Positions 41,866 through 51,053 of a DNA stretch of 64,000 nucleotides are shown piece by piece. The notes beneath the pieces are model-generated. The model saw only the letters and a list, made by a program, of their open reading frames with translations. It was not told where the DNA came from and searched no databases. Source of the stretch: Chitinophaga pinensis (lineage in GTDB: Bacteria > Bacteroidota > Bacteroidia > Chitinophagales > CAIOSU01); the NCBI GenBank assembly GCA_945901065.1, contig CAMDKI010000008.1, forward strand, positions 62,001 through 126,000, read 5' to 3'. How positions within the stretch are numbered: position 1 is the stretch's first letter; every line of letters starts with the position of its first letter. The position numbers were made by a program, and so were the translations under genes.

Positions 41866-43773
41866 ATGTGCGGTTTATCAGGTATCATCAGAAAAAATGG
41901 GTTGCGCGACACCGATATTACGAGTGTGCAGCAAACCCTTAAAGCGCTAAACCTTCGTGGGCCCGATTGCCAAGACTACTTTGCCGACGATAGCGTAGCA
42001 CTTGGCCATGCTCGTTTATCCATTCTCGATACCTCTTCGGCCGGGCAACAACCCATGACCGACGATTCTGAGCGATATGTTATCGTTTTCAATGGCGAGA
42101 TATTTAATTATCAAGAGCTCTCAGCTAAATACCTAGCCGACAAAAACATCCAGTTCCATTCTACTTCCGATACCGAAGTTATACTTTATCTGTATCGTTA
42201 CTACGGCACCGAATTCGTGAAATGGCTCAATGGCTTTTTTGCCTTTGCCATATACGATAAGCAGGAAAATACGGTGTTTATTGCCCGCGATAGATATGGT
42301 ATTAAGCCCCTATACTTTTATCACGACGAGGAACAAATTGCGTTCGCGTCCGAAATGAAGGCGCTTTTGGCGTTCAACATCAACAAAGAAATTGATACCG
42401 AAGCCTTACACGCATATTTACAGCTTAACTATATACCTGCCCCACGCACTATTTTTAGGCAAGTAAGCAAAGTAGAGCCAGGCACCCAACTAACCATTAG
42501 TGAAGCAGGCATAAAAATCGAACGCTATTATAGCCTGCCAAAACCTGGAGAAAACCGCGATGGCAGCACCTACACCTACGAGCAAGCTTGCGATAGGCTT
42601 AAAGAACTGCTGGACGCATCGGTAAAGCGCCGGCTGATATCCGATGTTCCACTGGGTGCTTTTCTCAGTGGGGGTATCGATTCGTCAGTAATAGTATCAC
42701 TAGCCGCCAAGCACAGCCCCCACATCAACACCTTCTCTATTGGCTATGCCGATGAGCCGTTTTTTGATGAAACCAAGTATGCCGAGCTGGTAGCCAAAAA
42801 ATTCAATACCAACCATACTACTTTTTCGCTCACCAACAACGACCTGTATAACCACCTTTTTGATATTCTGGATTATATTGACGAGCCTTTTGCCGATTCA
42901 TCGGCTATAGCCGTGTATATTCTGTGCAAGCAAACCCGCCAAAAAGTAACCGTTGCACTTAGCGGCGATGGCGCCGATGAAATGATGGCCGGCTATAACA
43001 AGCACTTAGCCGAATACCGGTTGCGCAATTTAGGCGCAGCCAGCAACTTGTTGGCGGCAATAAAACCCATAACGGGTATCATGCCCAAGTCGAGACAAGG
43101 AAAACTGACCAACTTGATACGCCAAATAGATAGGTTTGCCGAAGGGGCAGCACTGGGCAACAAAGAGCGCTACTGGCGCTGGTGCGGCTATGCAGGCGAA
43201 CAAGAGACATTGAGTATGCTTACCCCAACTTGGCAAGGCAAGTACCATGTGCAAAAATATACAGCCTTAAAACAGCACGGATTGCAAGTATTTGATGGCA
43301 ACGATGGGCTAAACGATGTACTACGAGCCGATATGGGCTTAGTGCTACAAAGCGACATGTTGGTAAAAGTAGACCTGATGAGCATGGCCAATAGCTTGGA
43401 GGTGCGGGTGCCGTTTTTAGATGTGGAAGTAGTTGATTTTGTTTTTGCCCAACCCGCTGCTTACAAGTTGCGCAAAGGGAACCGAAAGGCCATGCTAAAA
43501 GATGCGTTCCGGGCCGACTTGCCAGAGGAGCTATTCAATCGCCCAAAACATGGTTTTGAAGTGCCCTTATTGAAATGGTTTAGGGGCGATTTGCGAGATT
43601 TAATAGAAAATGATTTGTTGAGCCCGGCATTTATAAAAGTTCAAGGTATTTTCGATCCCTCATCAATACAAGCACTCATTAAGCAACTCCACTCTAACGA
43701 CCCAGGCGAAAGCCATGCACGCATTTGGGGTCTGTTGGTGTTCCAGTATTGGTGGAAAAAATATTTAGCCTAA
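41866..43773 (+). CDS. asnB: Asparagine synthetase-type glutamine amidotransferase, second copy
   Basis: A 635-residue AsnB homologue with Cys2 (MCGLSGII), LRGPDCQDYF in place of the usual RGPD..G, FNGEIFNYQEL, the PP-loop FLSGGIDSSVIV, and LSGDGADEMMAGYNKHL. It is a diverged paralogue of the gene at 35315, not a recent duplicate. KHGFEVPLLKWFRGDLRD near the C-terminus is typical of the exosortase/polysaccharide-associated AsnB group. Its place between the Wzy-like gene and a GT4 gene suggests that it amidates a sugar acid of the glycan, perhaps a different residue than the first copy. Confidence 0.9.
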   Translation: MCGLSGIIRKNGLRDTDITSVQQTLKALNLRGPDCQDYFADDSVALGHARLSILDTSSAGQQPMTDDSERYVIVFNGEIFNYQELSAKYLADKNIQFHSTSDTEVILYLYRYYGTEFVKWLNGFFAFAIYDKQENTVFIARDRYGIKPLYFYHDEEQIAFASEMKALLAFNINKEIDTEALHAYLQLNYIPAPRTIFRQVSKVEPGTQLTISEAGIKIERYYSLPKPGENRDGSTYTYEQACDRLKELLDASVKRRLISDVPLGAFLSGGIDSSVIVSLAAKHSPHINTFSIGYADEPFFDETKYAELVAKKFNTNHTTFSLTNNDLYNHLFDILDYIDEPFADSSAIAVYILCKQTRQKVTVALSGDGADEMMAGYNKHLAEYRLRNLGAASNLLAAIKPITGIMPKSRQGKLTNLIRQIDRFAEGAALGNKERYWRWCGYAGEQETLSMLTPTWQGKYHVQKYTALKQHGLQVFDGNDGLNDVLRADMGLVLQSDMLVKVDLMSMANSLEVRVPFLDVEVVDFVFAQPAAYKLRKGNRKAMLKDAFRADLPEELFNRPKHGFEVPLLKWFRGDLRDLIENDLLSPAFIKVQGIFDPSSIQALIKQLHSNDPGESHARIWGLLVFQYWWKKYLA

Positions 43774-43812
43774 ATTTAAGCGTAAATACCTATTACGGTA
43801 ACCACCCGCAAC

Positions 43813-43820
43813 TAACTTTG
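43813..43820 (+). promoter_or_regulatory. -7 box of the GT4 gene at 43825, 4 bp before ATG
   Basis: TAACTTTG, then CCCC, then ATG. It is the third example in this locus of a TAnnTTTG box placed exactly four bases before the start codon. Confidence 0.55.
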
Positions 43821-43824
43821 CCCC

Positions 43825-45045
43825 ATGTCGAAGCCCCGGATACTCCGTATTATCAATCGCCTCAACTTAGGGGGCCCTACTTACAATGCATCTTATCTAT
43901 CAAGGTATTTAGATGGGGAATTTGAAACCCTGCTGCTTTCGGGCATGAAGGACGAAAGTGAGGAGAGTTCAGAGTTTATTGCCGAAAGCATGGGGCTTGA
44001 GCCAACCTATATACCCGATATGCACCGTAGCATAAACCCCCTGCGCGACCGAAAGGCTTATGGTATGGTGAAAGATATTATCAAAGATTTTAAGCCGCAC
44101 ATTGTACACACCCACGCAGCTAAAGCAGGCGCATTGGGGCGGCTGGCGGCCATAAATAATAATGTGCCAATTGTAATGCACACCTTTCATGGGCATGTAT
44201 TCCATTCATACTTCAATCCCATGAAAACCAGGGTTTTCTTGGAGATAGAACGGTATTTGGCCAAGCGCAGCACCCGCATTATAGCCATAAGCGAGCTACA
44301 AAAAGAAGAGCTTACCCAAACCTTTAAAGTTTGTGACCCGAACAAGGTTGAGATTGTGCCTTTGGGTTTTGACCTGTCTCGGTTTCAACACGACAAGGAT
44401 ATAAAGCGCACTCATTTCAGGCAGCAATACCAAATAGCCGACAACGAAATAGCCATTGGCATAGTTGGCCGATTGGTACCGGTAAAAAACCATCCATTGT
44501 TTATTAAAGCCATCAAAGCAGTAGCCGAACAAACCAACAAAACCATCAGGGCATTTATTATAGGCGATGGAGAGGATAGGCCTAAATTGGAAGCATTGGT
44601 GCGCGAATTGAGCATAGATTGTAACTTTGAAGGGAAAAAGGACCCCAGAGCGCTCCTAACTTTTACCAGTTGGATAAAAGACGTGGATTATGCCTATGCT
44701 GGTTTAGATATCATTGCCCTTTGTTCGTTCAATGAAGGCACCCCAGTAAGCCTAATTGAGGCGCAAGCAGCCGATAAGCCCATTGTATCAACGGCAGTTG
44801 GTGGCATTAAAGATGTAGTAAAAGAAGGCCGAACGGCCTTGCTTTCGGCACGCGACGAACTTGACCCCTTTACCGCTAACCTACTTACACTGGTTAATGA
44901 TGACGCTATGCGCGCCCGTATGAGCCACGATGCCCAATCGTTTGTGATGGAAAAATACCACTACACCCGATTGGTGCGCCAAATGGGCGATTTGTACTAC
45001 AAATTGTTGCAGGAGAAACACAAGGAGGTATCGCTTATCCGTTAA
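43825..45045 (+). CDS. GT4 family glycosyltransferase
   Basis: A 406-residue GT-B enzyme. The glycine-rich N-terminal loop is RIINRLNLGGPTYNASYLSRYL, followed by HTHAAKAGALGRLAA and MHTFHGHVFHSYF. The donor domain has IGIVGRLVPVKNHPLFIKAI, IIGDGEDRPKLEALV and SFNEGTPVSLIEAQAADKPIVST, the E(x7)E motif. It resembles capsular polysaccharide transferases of the EpsD/WbnK type. The gene precedes wza by 40 bp on the same strand. The sugar specificity is unknown. Confidence 0.9.
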   Translation: MSKPRILRIINRLNLGGPTYNASYLSRYLDGEFETLLLSGMKDESEESSEFIAESMGLEPTYIPDMHRSINPLRDRKAYGMVKDIIKDFKPHIVHTHAAKAGALGRLAAINNNVPIVMHTFHGHVFHSYFNPMKTRVFLEIERYLAKRSTRIIAISELQKEELTQTFKVCDPNKVEIVPLGFDLSRFQHDKDIKRTHFRQQYQIADNEIAIGIVGRLVPVKNHPLFIKAIKAVAEQTNKTIRAFIIGDGEDRPKLEALVRELSIDCNFEGKKDPRALLTFTSWIKDVDYAYAGLDIIALCSFNEGTPVSLIEAQAADKPIVSTAVGGIKDVVKEGRTALLSARDELDPFTANLLTLVNDDAMRARMSHDAQSFVMEKYHYTRLVRQMGDLYYKLLQEKHKEVSLIR

Positions 45046-45062
45046 ATTCCTATTAATTTATG

Positions 45063-45070
45063 TAATTTTG
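45063..45070 (+). promoter_or_regulatory. -7 box upstream of the wza-like gene
   Basis: TAATTTTG lies 15 bp before the ATG at 45086. It includes the TTG that would be the alternative start at 45068, so the box supports the ATG as the true start. Confidence 0.5.
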
Positions 45071-45085
45071 GCCAACAACCATACA

Positions 45086-45856
45086 ATGAGTCTGTTTCGC
45101 GTCGGTTTACTGCTGTTTTTTGTTTCGTTCTTGGCATCGTCATGCCAGGTGTTGTTTCCCAATTATTTGTTGCGGGAAGACAGAAAGTATAGCTACACAG
45201 AGTTGGTTGATACATCGGCCAATGCCCAAACCTTAATGCCTGGCGATATTATAACCTTCCAACTAGGTACTCGCGATGGATATGGTTTTATTGATGTGTT
45301 GGAGCGCGTAGGCGTAAGCGGGGCTGGGAACCAAAACCAAGGTAGCAACAATAGGATAAGCTATCCTGTTAGGCCCGATGGTATTGCCGATTTTCCGCTG
45401 ATAGGAGAGCTAAATGTTTTGGGCATGACCCGCATTGAGCTTCAAGATTTGTTAGAAGAAAAATACTCCGTAATATACAAGGACCCCTTTATTGTGCTCA
45501 CGGTAACCAATAGAAGGGCATTCGTATTTATTGGCAGGGGCAACGCACAAGTCATAAATCTACCTACCGAGAACACTACACTTATAGAGGTTATTGCCCT
45601 TGCAGGCGGTTTAACAACCGACTCGAAAGCACATAAAGTAAGGGTTATAAGAGGCGACTACAATAATCCCATGATTAAAAGGATTGATCTCTCTACCATT
45701 TCTGGGCTAAAAGATGCGGGTATGATTATTCAACCATACGATTTGGTAGTAGTGCAGCCTACCACCCAAATAGCCCCTGAGTTATTAAGGCAAATAACAC
45801 CCGTACTTTCTTTGGTAACCACCCTAATTACGGTATTAGTACTGGTAAGACGATAA
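45086..45856 (+). CDS. wza: Polysaccharide export outer-membrane lipoprotein (Wza/BexD family)
   Basis: A 256-residue protein from ATG 45086, beginning MSLFRVGLLLFFVSFLASSCQ with the lipobox cysteine at residue 20. The polysaccharide export domain (about 50-150) has LMPGDIITFQLGTRD, RPDGIADFPLIGELNVLGMTRIELQDLLEEKY. An SLBB domain follows (RRAFVFIGRGNAQVINLP, LIEVIALAGGLTTDSKAHKVRVIR). The C-terminus ends in one hydrophobic helix and RR (LLRQITPVLSLVTTLITVLVLVRR), the barrel-forming helix of Wza-like translocons. It is followed 6 bp later by wzc. Confidence 0.92.
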   Translation: MSLFRVGLLLFFVSFLASSCQVLFPNYLLREDRKYSYTELVDTSANAQTLMPGDIITFQLGTRDGYGFIDVLERVGVSGAGNQNQGSNNRISYPVRPDGIADFPLIGELNVLGMTRIELQDLLEEKYSVIYKDPFIVLTVTNRRAFVFIGRGNAQVINLPTENTTLIEVIALAGGLTTDSKAHKVRVIRGDYNNPMIKRIDLSTISGLKDAGMIIQPYDLVVVQPTTQIAPELLRQITPVLSLVTTLITVLVLVRR

Positions 45857-45862
45857 CTGAGC

Positions 45863-48283
45863 ATGCAGAACCAATCTTCCATATTAACAGTATTGCAAGG
45901 TGCCATCGGCAACGATTTCAACCTTGGCCTGTTCCTATCTATTGTTAGGCGCAGTTTAATATGGGTTTTTTTCCTTTTTGCCTTATCAATAGGTTTGGTG
46001 CTGTTATACTTACGCTATACACCACCCACATTTCAGGCAAATTCAACCTTAATGCTCAAAGCCGAAAAAACGGCAGATATATTAGGTCTTGATGAGCTAT
46101 TGTCGGCCAATACCGATGACCTATTGCGCGAAATAGAGATTGTAAAATCTAGTTTGTTGCTCAACAGGGCGCTATCAAGAATGGAGCTGGATGTGAGCTA
46201 TTATATTGAAGGACGCTCAGGCTTTTTATCAACCGAGGTATATCAAGGTTCCCCTTTTCATGTTGATGTAAAAAAAGTAAACGACCCTGGAATATACAAC
46301 TCCGAAATACACATCAATTTTATTGATGCTACAAAATACACCTTGATATACACCTACCAAAACCAGCAACAAGCCGAAACATTTCTATTCAATGATTATT
46401 TCGAGAGCAAAACCGGTGCTTTCGAAATCAAAATATCTTTAATGCCTGGTTTAAAAGGCAATGTTACCGATTACTTAGGGAAACCTTATTTCTTTACCAT
46501 CAACGATAAAAAATTATTAATCCAAAAGATATCATCTAACATTACCGTAGAGCCTCTAAGCACAACCACCAAAACGCTGCGCATTGGCTACATCGACCAA
46601 AACAAACTTAAAGCGCAGGATATAGTTTCGGTAGTTACCAGCGAGTTTATTAAGTACAATGTGGAGCGCAAAATGGAAAGCGCCGTAAACATATTGCAAT
46701 ATATTGAACAACAGATAGATACCTTCTCTATTCAGCTTGCCGATTTTCAAGACTCATTGAAAAAGTTTAGGGTTGAGAATGGGTTTATTGACCCAACCCA
46801 AACTATGGGGCAAATGGTTGACCAGATTTACGAATTAGAATCGCGCCAATATGAGCTCGACAGTCGAACCAAAACAGCACAATGGTATTTTGAGTACCTA
46901 GAAAGCCTTAAAGACCTTCGCAGCATTTCACCTTCCTTATTCAACAAAGAAACGAGTGAATTATACGGATTTATTGACGAGCTCAAGGAACTTGAAAAAG
47001 AACGCGACCAAATGCTGCTCGACGTTTCAGAGGCTCATCCCAAAGTAATAATGCTTACCAGAAGACTCGATGAAATACAAAACTACTTGTACAACGAGAT
47101 TCAAAACCTGTTGATTAAACTAAAGTTTGAGAAAGAAAATGTTGACGCCCAACACGGCCGTTTCCTAAGCGATTTGTTGAGCATGCCCGAAAAAGAGGCC
47201 GAATTTATTCGCTTAAATAGGAGATACAAACTTACCGAAGAAATATACTTGAGCTTGCTTGATAAGCAAGCCCAATACAATATTGCCAGGGCAGGTATCA
47301 TTTCCGATTACATAATATTAGATGGAGCCAGCACCAGTAATGTGCCTACCTCGCCCAAAAAAGCCGTCATTTGGCTTATTTCGATAGCCATTGCCTCCAT
47401 TTTAAGTGTATTGATTATGGCGTTCCGCTATATGCTGCACACTACCATTACCTCGGTTGAGGATGTAAGGCGACGCACCAAGGCTATTATGCTGGGTATG
47501 GTACCTACCGTATATAGCGAAATACCTAGCACTTCAATTGTAGTGAACCAAAACCCTAAATCGATAGTATCAGAAGCGTTGCGCTCACTAAGGGCCAATA
47601 TGCAATTTATATCGAAAGGAGACGACCCAAAAACTATAGCCATAACCTCTACCATATCGGGTGAGGGTAAAACATTTATTGCCATTAACCTCGGCGCTAT
47701 CATCGCCTTCTTGAATAAAAAGGTAATAATACTCGACCTGGATATGCGCCGTCCGCGATTGAGCAAAATATTTAACGTGCCCAATGATAAAGGTATGAGC
47801 ACCATGCTCATAAACAAGCATACCATTGAAGAGTGCGTGCACAGTACCGAAATTAGCACCTTAAAATTTATTACCTCTGGCCCTATACCGCCTAACCCTG
47901 CCGAGCTTATACTCAGCGACAAGCTGAAGGAAGTGGTAGAAGAACTTAAAAAACAATACGATTTTGTTTTGTTCGATACGCCGCCGTTGGGGCTGGTAAC
48001 CGATGGATTAGAGGTAATAAAAGATGCCGACTACCCAATTTACATTTTCAGGGCCGATTACTCGGATAAAGCATTCATAACCAACCTAGATACGTTAATT
48101 GACGAGAACGGAGTTAAAAATTTATCAGTAATTTTAAACGACGTGGGTAGAGGCGTATCTGGCTACTACTACGGTTATGGTGGCTATGGGTATAGCTACG
48201 GTTACGGTTACGGTTTCGGCTATTACTCTGACGAGACCAAGCCACAACGTACATTCTTGAACAAAATATTCGGTAAGAAATAG
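45863..48283 (+). CDS. wzc: Wzc-like polysaccharide co-polymerase / tyrosine autokinase
   Basis: An 806-residue protein. Helix 1 lies at about 32-55 (SLIWVFFLFALSIGLVLLYL). The Wzz domain and a periplasmic coiled coil run from about 60 to 490 (FSIQLADFQDSLKKFRVENGF). Helix 2 is near 500-520. A cytoplasmic BY-kinase domain from about 555 has Walker A SGEGKTFIAINLG, Walker A' IILDLDMRRPR, and FDTPPLG. The C-terminal tail is a tyrosine-glycine cluster (YYYGYGGYGYSYGYGYGFGY), the autophosphorylation site. Cycling of phosphorylation controls chain length and export through Wza. It sits between wza and the WecA-like gene. Confidence 0.94.
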   Translation: MQNQSSILTVLQGAIGNDFNLGLFLSIVRRSLIWVFFLFALSIGLVLLYLRYTPPTFQANSTLMLKAEKTADILGLDELLSANTDDLLREIEIVKSSLLLNRALSRMELDVSYYIEGRSGFLSTEVYQGSPFHVDVKKVNDPGIYNSEIHINFIDATKYTLIYTYQNQQQAETFLFNDYFESKTGAFEIKISLMPGLKGNVTDYLGKPYFFTINDKKLLIQKISSNITVEPLSTTTKTLRIGYIDQNKLKAQDIVSVVTSEFIKYNVERKMESAVNILQYIEQQIDTFSIQLADFQDSLKKFRVENGFIDPTQTMGQMVDQIYELESRQYELDSRTKTAQWYFEYLESLKDLRSISPSLFNKETSELYGFIDELKELEKERDQMLLDVSEAHPKVIMLTRRLDEIQNYLYNEIQNLLIKLKFEKENVDAQHGRFLSDLLSMPEKEAEFIRLNRRYKLTEEIYLSLLDKQAQYNIARAGIISDYIILDGASTSNVPTSPKKAVIWLISIAIASILSVLIMAFRYMLHTTITSVEDVRRRTKAIMLGMVPTVYSEIPSTSIVVNQNPKSIVSEALRSLRANMQFISKGDDPKTIAITSTISGEGKTFIAINLGAIIAFLNKKVIILDLDMRRPRLSKIFNVPNDKGMSTMLINKHTIEECVHSTEISTLKFITSGPIPPNPAELILSDKLKEVVEELKKQYDFVLFDTPPLGLVTDGLEVIKDADYPIYIFRADYSDKAFITNLDTLIDENGVKNLSVILNDVGRGVSGYYYGYGGYGYSYGYGYGFGYYSDETKPQRTFLNKIFGKK

Positions 48284-48285
48284 CA

Positions 48286-49434
48286 ATGGAGACTGAATTG
48301 GGATATAAGTACCTTTTCTATGGCATGTTCTTCGTCATTGCCATCTCTTTTTCTATACTTATCAACTTCTTAATACTGCGCTTCTCAAGTAATTTGGGCA
48401 TGCGCGACCAAGGTGGCGGTCCCGGCCAAGTGCGTTGGGGTTTGGGTAGCAAGCCTTCTTTGGGCGGGTTTTCGTTCTACATTATCTTTCTGGTTTCGTT
48501 ATCGGTGCTTGGGGTAGTTGGCGGCGGCGGCGGAGCGGATGGCTCTTATTTCAACAAGCAACTTATTGGCCTTATGGCTGCCAGCAGCTTAGGCTTTCTG
48601 ATTGGCCTAGCCGACGATGCCTACAATACCAACCCTTTGGTTAAGTTCATTGGCCAGTTTACCTGTGCCAACCTACTCATACTTACCAGCTACACCATAC
48701 CAGTAACCGAAAGCCTAGAGTTTAATTACATTTTCACCATCCTTTGGATTATTGGGTTGATGAATTCCATCAATATGCTAGATAACATGGATGCTATTAC
48801 CAGCACCGTGAGCATAACCATATTGCTTGGGGCCATGGTACTTACCTTGCTCAATGGCACGGTCGACAATTCGTACATCGTAATCATGTTGGGCGTTTCG
48901 GGTGCATTAATAGGTTTCTTGTTCTTCAATTGGCACCCCTCGCGTATGTATATGGGCGACACGGGCAGCCAGTTTTTGGGCGTTTTTTTAGCCGCCATCA
49001 GTATCATGTTCTTCTGGAACATCCGCACACCGTACATCGGCATGTTCGATTTAAGGCAATTTATTATCCCGCTGCTGCTCTTTATTATACCCCTCTGCGA
49101 TACCGGTACTGTAGTAATAAGGCGCTTGGCACGCCGCCAATCTCCATTTGTAGGTGGCAAAGACCACATAGCCCACCACTTGGCCTATCTGGGCATGAGC
49201 GATACTTGGGTGGCCGTTCTGTTGGGCAGCGTATCGTTGGCCTCGGTGGGCATAGTTATGTTTATCTACCCTTACTACGAAAACGATTGGAACTTTGGCT
49301 ATACCTTATTGGCACTAGGCTACTTCTTGGCTGTGTTTTTAATTTTCCAGGTGCTGTACCAATTAGGTAAGCGCAAGCAAGCTGCCCGCGATAGACTGCG
49401 CCGCATTAAGGCCGTAAAAACGGCAAAGGTATAG
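48286..49434 (+). CDS. Polyprenyl-phosphate HexNAc-1-phosphate transferase (WecA/TagO family)
   Basis: A 382-residue MraY-superfamily enzyme with about 11 helices. Motifs are PSLGGFSFYIIF, GLADDAYNTNPLVKFIGQ (the metal-binding DD), INMLDNMDAITSTVS, MYMGDTGSQFLG, and KDHIAHHLAYLGM in the last cytoplasmic loop (the HIHH-like motif). It attaches the first sugar phosphate to undecaprenyl phosphate and so initiates the glycan. It starts 3 bp after the wzc stop and completes the wza-wzc-initiator block. The sugar is probably a HexNAc. Confidence 0.92.
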   Translation: METELGYKYLFYGMFFVIAISFSILINFLILRFSSNLGMRDQGGGPGQVRWGLGSKPSLGGFSFYIIFLVSLSVLGVVGGGGGADGSYFNKQLIGLMAASSLGFLIGLADDAYNTNPLVKFIGQFTCANLLILTSYTIPVTESLEFNYIFTILWIIGLMNSINMLDNMDAITSTVSITILLGAMVLTLLNGTVDNSYIVIMLGVSGALIGFLFFNWHPSRMYMGDTGSQFLGVFLAAISIMFFWNIRTPYIGMFDLRQFIIPLLLFIIPLCDTGTVVIRRLARRQSPFVGGKDHIAHHLAYLGMSDTWVAVLLGSVSLASVGIVMFIYPYYENDWNFGYTLLALGYFLAVFLIFQVLYQLGKRKQAARDRLRRIKAVKTAKV

Positions 49435-49508
49435 CGACGGCCTTGATACCTGACCAAACTCAACTAACAATCGTTAGGCCATAATTTGCTATTTCACCCA
49501 GCAAATGC

Positions 49509-49516
49509 CATCTTTG
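49509..49516 (+). promoter_or_regulatory. Variant -7 box of kynA
   Basis: CATCTTTG lies four bases before the second of two consecutive ATGs (49521). It deviates from TAnnTTTG at the first base but keeps the spacing seen at three other genes, favouring the second ATG as start. Confidence 0.4.
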
Positions 49517-49520
49517 AATG

Positions 49521-50471
49521 ATGGAAATAACACCCGAACTAGAAGAGCGGTTAGTAAAACTGCAAGGTAAGTATGCTGTAATGGGGCAAGATATGCTCTC
49601 GTACATTGATGGGCTGCTGTATGCCGATTACCTTACCTACTGGGATTACATCCACTTAGATGTTTTGCTTAACCTGCAAACACCCCGCACACCGTTCCCT
49701 GATGAGAAGATTTTCATTATGTACCATCAGATAACGGAGTTATACATGAAACTCATCCGTCACGCTCTGGAACAAGTGGCTAAAGCAGAAGTGCTTACTG
49801 GTGAGCAATTGGTGGTACAACTAAAGCGAATCAACAGTTACTACAAAGCCTTGATATCGAGTTTCGAGATAATGGTGGATGGTATGGATAAGGACCAGTT
49901 CCTGAGTTTCCGTATGGCGTTGTTGCCAGCCAGTGGTTTCCAGAGCGCCCAATACCGCATGATAGAGATTGCCGCCACCGAGACCCGCTACCTGGCTTCA
50001 TACGAAAGCCGCGAGGCCATGGCTAGTGCCACACCCGACGAGCTATACAACAACCTCTACTGGAAAAAAGGCGCTACCGAACTATCATCAGGAAAACAAA
50101 CGCTTACCTTGCGCCAGTTTGAATTGAAGTATGCCGAGGAGTTTAAACGCCTATTGGCCGAATATAGAGATACCAATGTGCTAGAACGATACCACCGCCT
50201 ACCCGAAGCAGACCAAAAGAACCCAGATGTAATTGCCGAAATGCGCGCCTTTGATCATGCCGCCAATGTGGAGTGGCCTAGCATGCACTACAAAAGCGCG
50301 GTGCGCTACCTCATGAAAAAGCCGCAAGATATTAAAGCCAGCGGCGGCACCAATTGGCAACAGTATTTGCCCGCACGGGCGCGCAGGGTTACCTTCTTTC
50401 CAGAGCTGTGGAGCGAGCAAGAACTACAAGATTGGGGCCGCAAAGCCACCGAGGAAGCTCTTAATCAATAG
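49521..50471 (+). CDS. kynA: Tryptophan 2,3-dioxygenase
   Basis: A 316-residue heme dioxygenase that opens the indole ring of L-tryptophan to N-formylkynurenine. Motifs are YADYLTYWDYIHLDVLLNLQTPRTPFPDEKIF (quoted as a region near residues 35-66), IMYHQITELYMKLIRHALEQ, SFRMALLPASGFQSAQYRMIE with the substrate-binding arginine and serine, and WPSMHYKSAVRYL, which probably supplies the proximal histidine. ASGGTNWQQYL replaces the GTGGSSG loop of classic TDOs, as in a diverged bacterial clade. The 3' end overlaps the convergent RidA gene by 11 bp. Confidence 0.92.
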   Translation: MEITPELEERLVKLQGKYAVMGQDMLSYIDGLLYADYLTYWDYIHLDVLLNLQTPRTPFPDEKIFIMYHQITELYMKLIRHALEQVAKAEVLTGEQLVVQLKRINSYYKALISSFEIMVDGMDKDQFLSFRMALLPASGFQSAQYRMIEIAATETRYLASYESREAMASATPDELYNNLYWKKGATELSSGKQTLTLRQFELKYAEEFKRLLAEYRDTNVLERYHRLPEADQKNPDVIAEMRAFDHAANVEWPSMHYKSAVRYLMKKPQDIKASGGTNWQQYLPARARRVTFFPELWSEQELQDWGRKATEEALNQ

Positions 50472-50883
50472 TAGCTATACACTTTAGCTCAATGCCAATC
50501 GGTGTAGGCAGGCTTTTTATCTCAACGGTAGTGCGGCAGGGCTGTGCATCTTTAAAGTACTCGGCATATACCTCGTTGTATTGCTTAAAGTCGGCCTTCA
50601 TGTTGGTAAGAAACACAGTTACGTCTACCAAGTTCTCCCATTTGCTGCCGCTTTCTTCTAGCACGGTGCGCACGTTAGCGAAAACGCTATGGCACTCCGC
50701 CACAATATCATACTCCAATATATTACCCAGCTCATCCAGCTTTAGGCCGGGTATCTCGTTGGTGCCCGGTTTTCGCGGCCCTATGCCCGATAGGAACAGC
50801 AAATTGCCCACCCTACGGCTGTGCGGGTATGCACCCACTGGCGCTGGGGCTTTATCGGTGTAGGTTTTATTCGGCTCTGCCAT
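50461..50883 (-). CDS. RidA/YjgF family enamine/imine deaminase
   Basis: A 140-residue RidA-fold protein. APVGAYPHSRRVGNLLFLSGIGPR is the family N-terminus; the catalytic arginine lies in QPCRTTVEIKSLP. RidA proteins hydrolyse reactive enamine and imine intermediates. In tryptophan or 3-hydroxyanthranilate catabolism a relative acts as 2-aminomuconate deaminase, and the position tail-to-tail with kynA invites that reading, though no other gene of the pathway is present in the window. General imine clearance is equally possible. Confidence 0.9.
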   Translation of the reverse strand: MAEPNKTYTDKAPAPVGAYPHSRRVGNLLFLSGIGPRKPGTNEIPGLKLDELGNILEYDIVAECHSVFANVRTVLEESGSKWENLVDVTVFLTNMKADFKQYNEVYAEYFKDAQPCRTTVEIKSLPTPIGIELKCIATID

Positions 50884-51026
50884 TTTATTGCTTTTGGGAT
50901 TGCACCAAATTTAAGGTATTTGGCCGAACCTTAACCAAGATAAAGCGTTTATTGCGATAGCAATTTGCCTAAATGTTTTTTGAAAAATCTGTTTAAGCAC
51001 AAGGCTCTTAGAACTTTCATAATACC

Positions 51027-51034
51027 TACCTTTG
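51027..51034 (+). promoter_or_regulatory. -7 box of the glycerol-3-phosphate dehydrogenase gene
   Basis: TACCTTTG lies 19 bp upstream of the ATG at 51054 and matches TAnnTTTG fully. The expected -33 TTG is not evident. Confidence 0.55.
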
Positions 51035-51053
51035 TACTTATTCCTTTATTATC

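Noticed and set aside
45068-45085. Upstream TTG start for the wza-like gene
   Set aside because: The TTG is part of a TAATTTTG -7 box, and the ATG at 45086 begins a standard lipoprotein signal.
48170-48240. Tandem repeat as a possible contingency locus in wzc
   Set aside because: The Tyr-Gly codons encode the normal autophosphorylation tail of BY-kinases; the units are too irregular for slippage.
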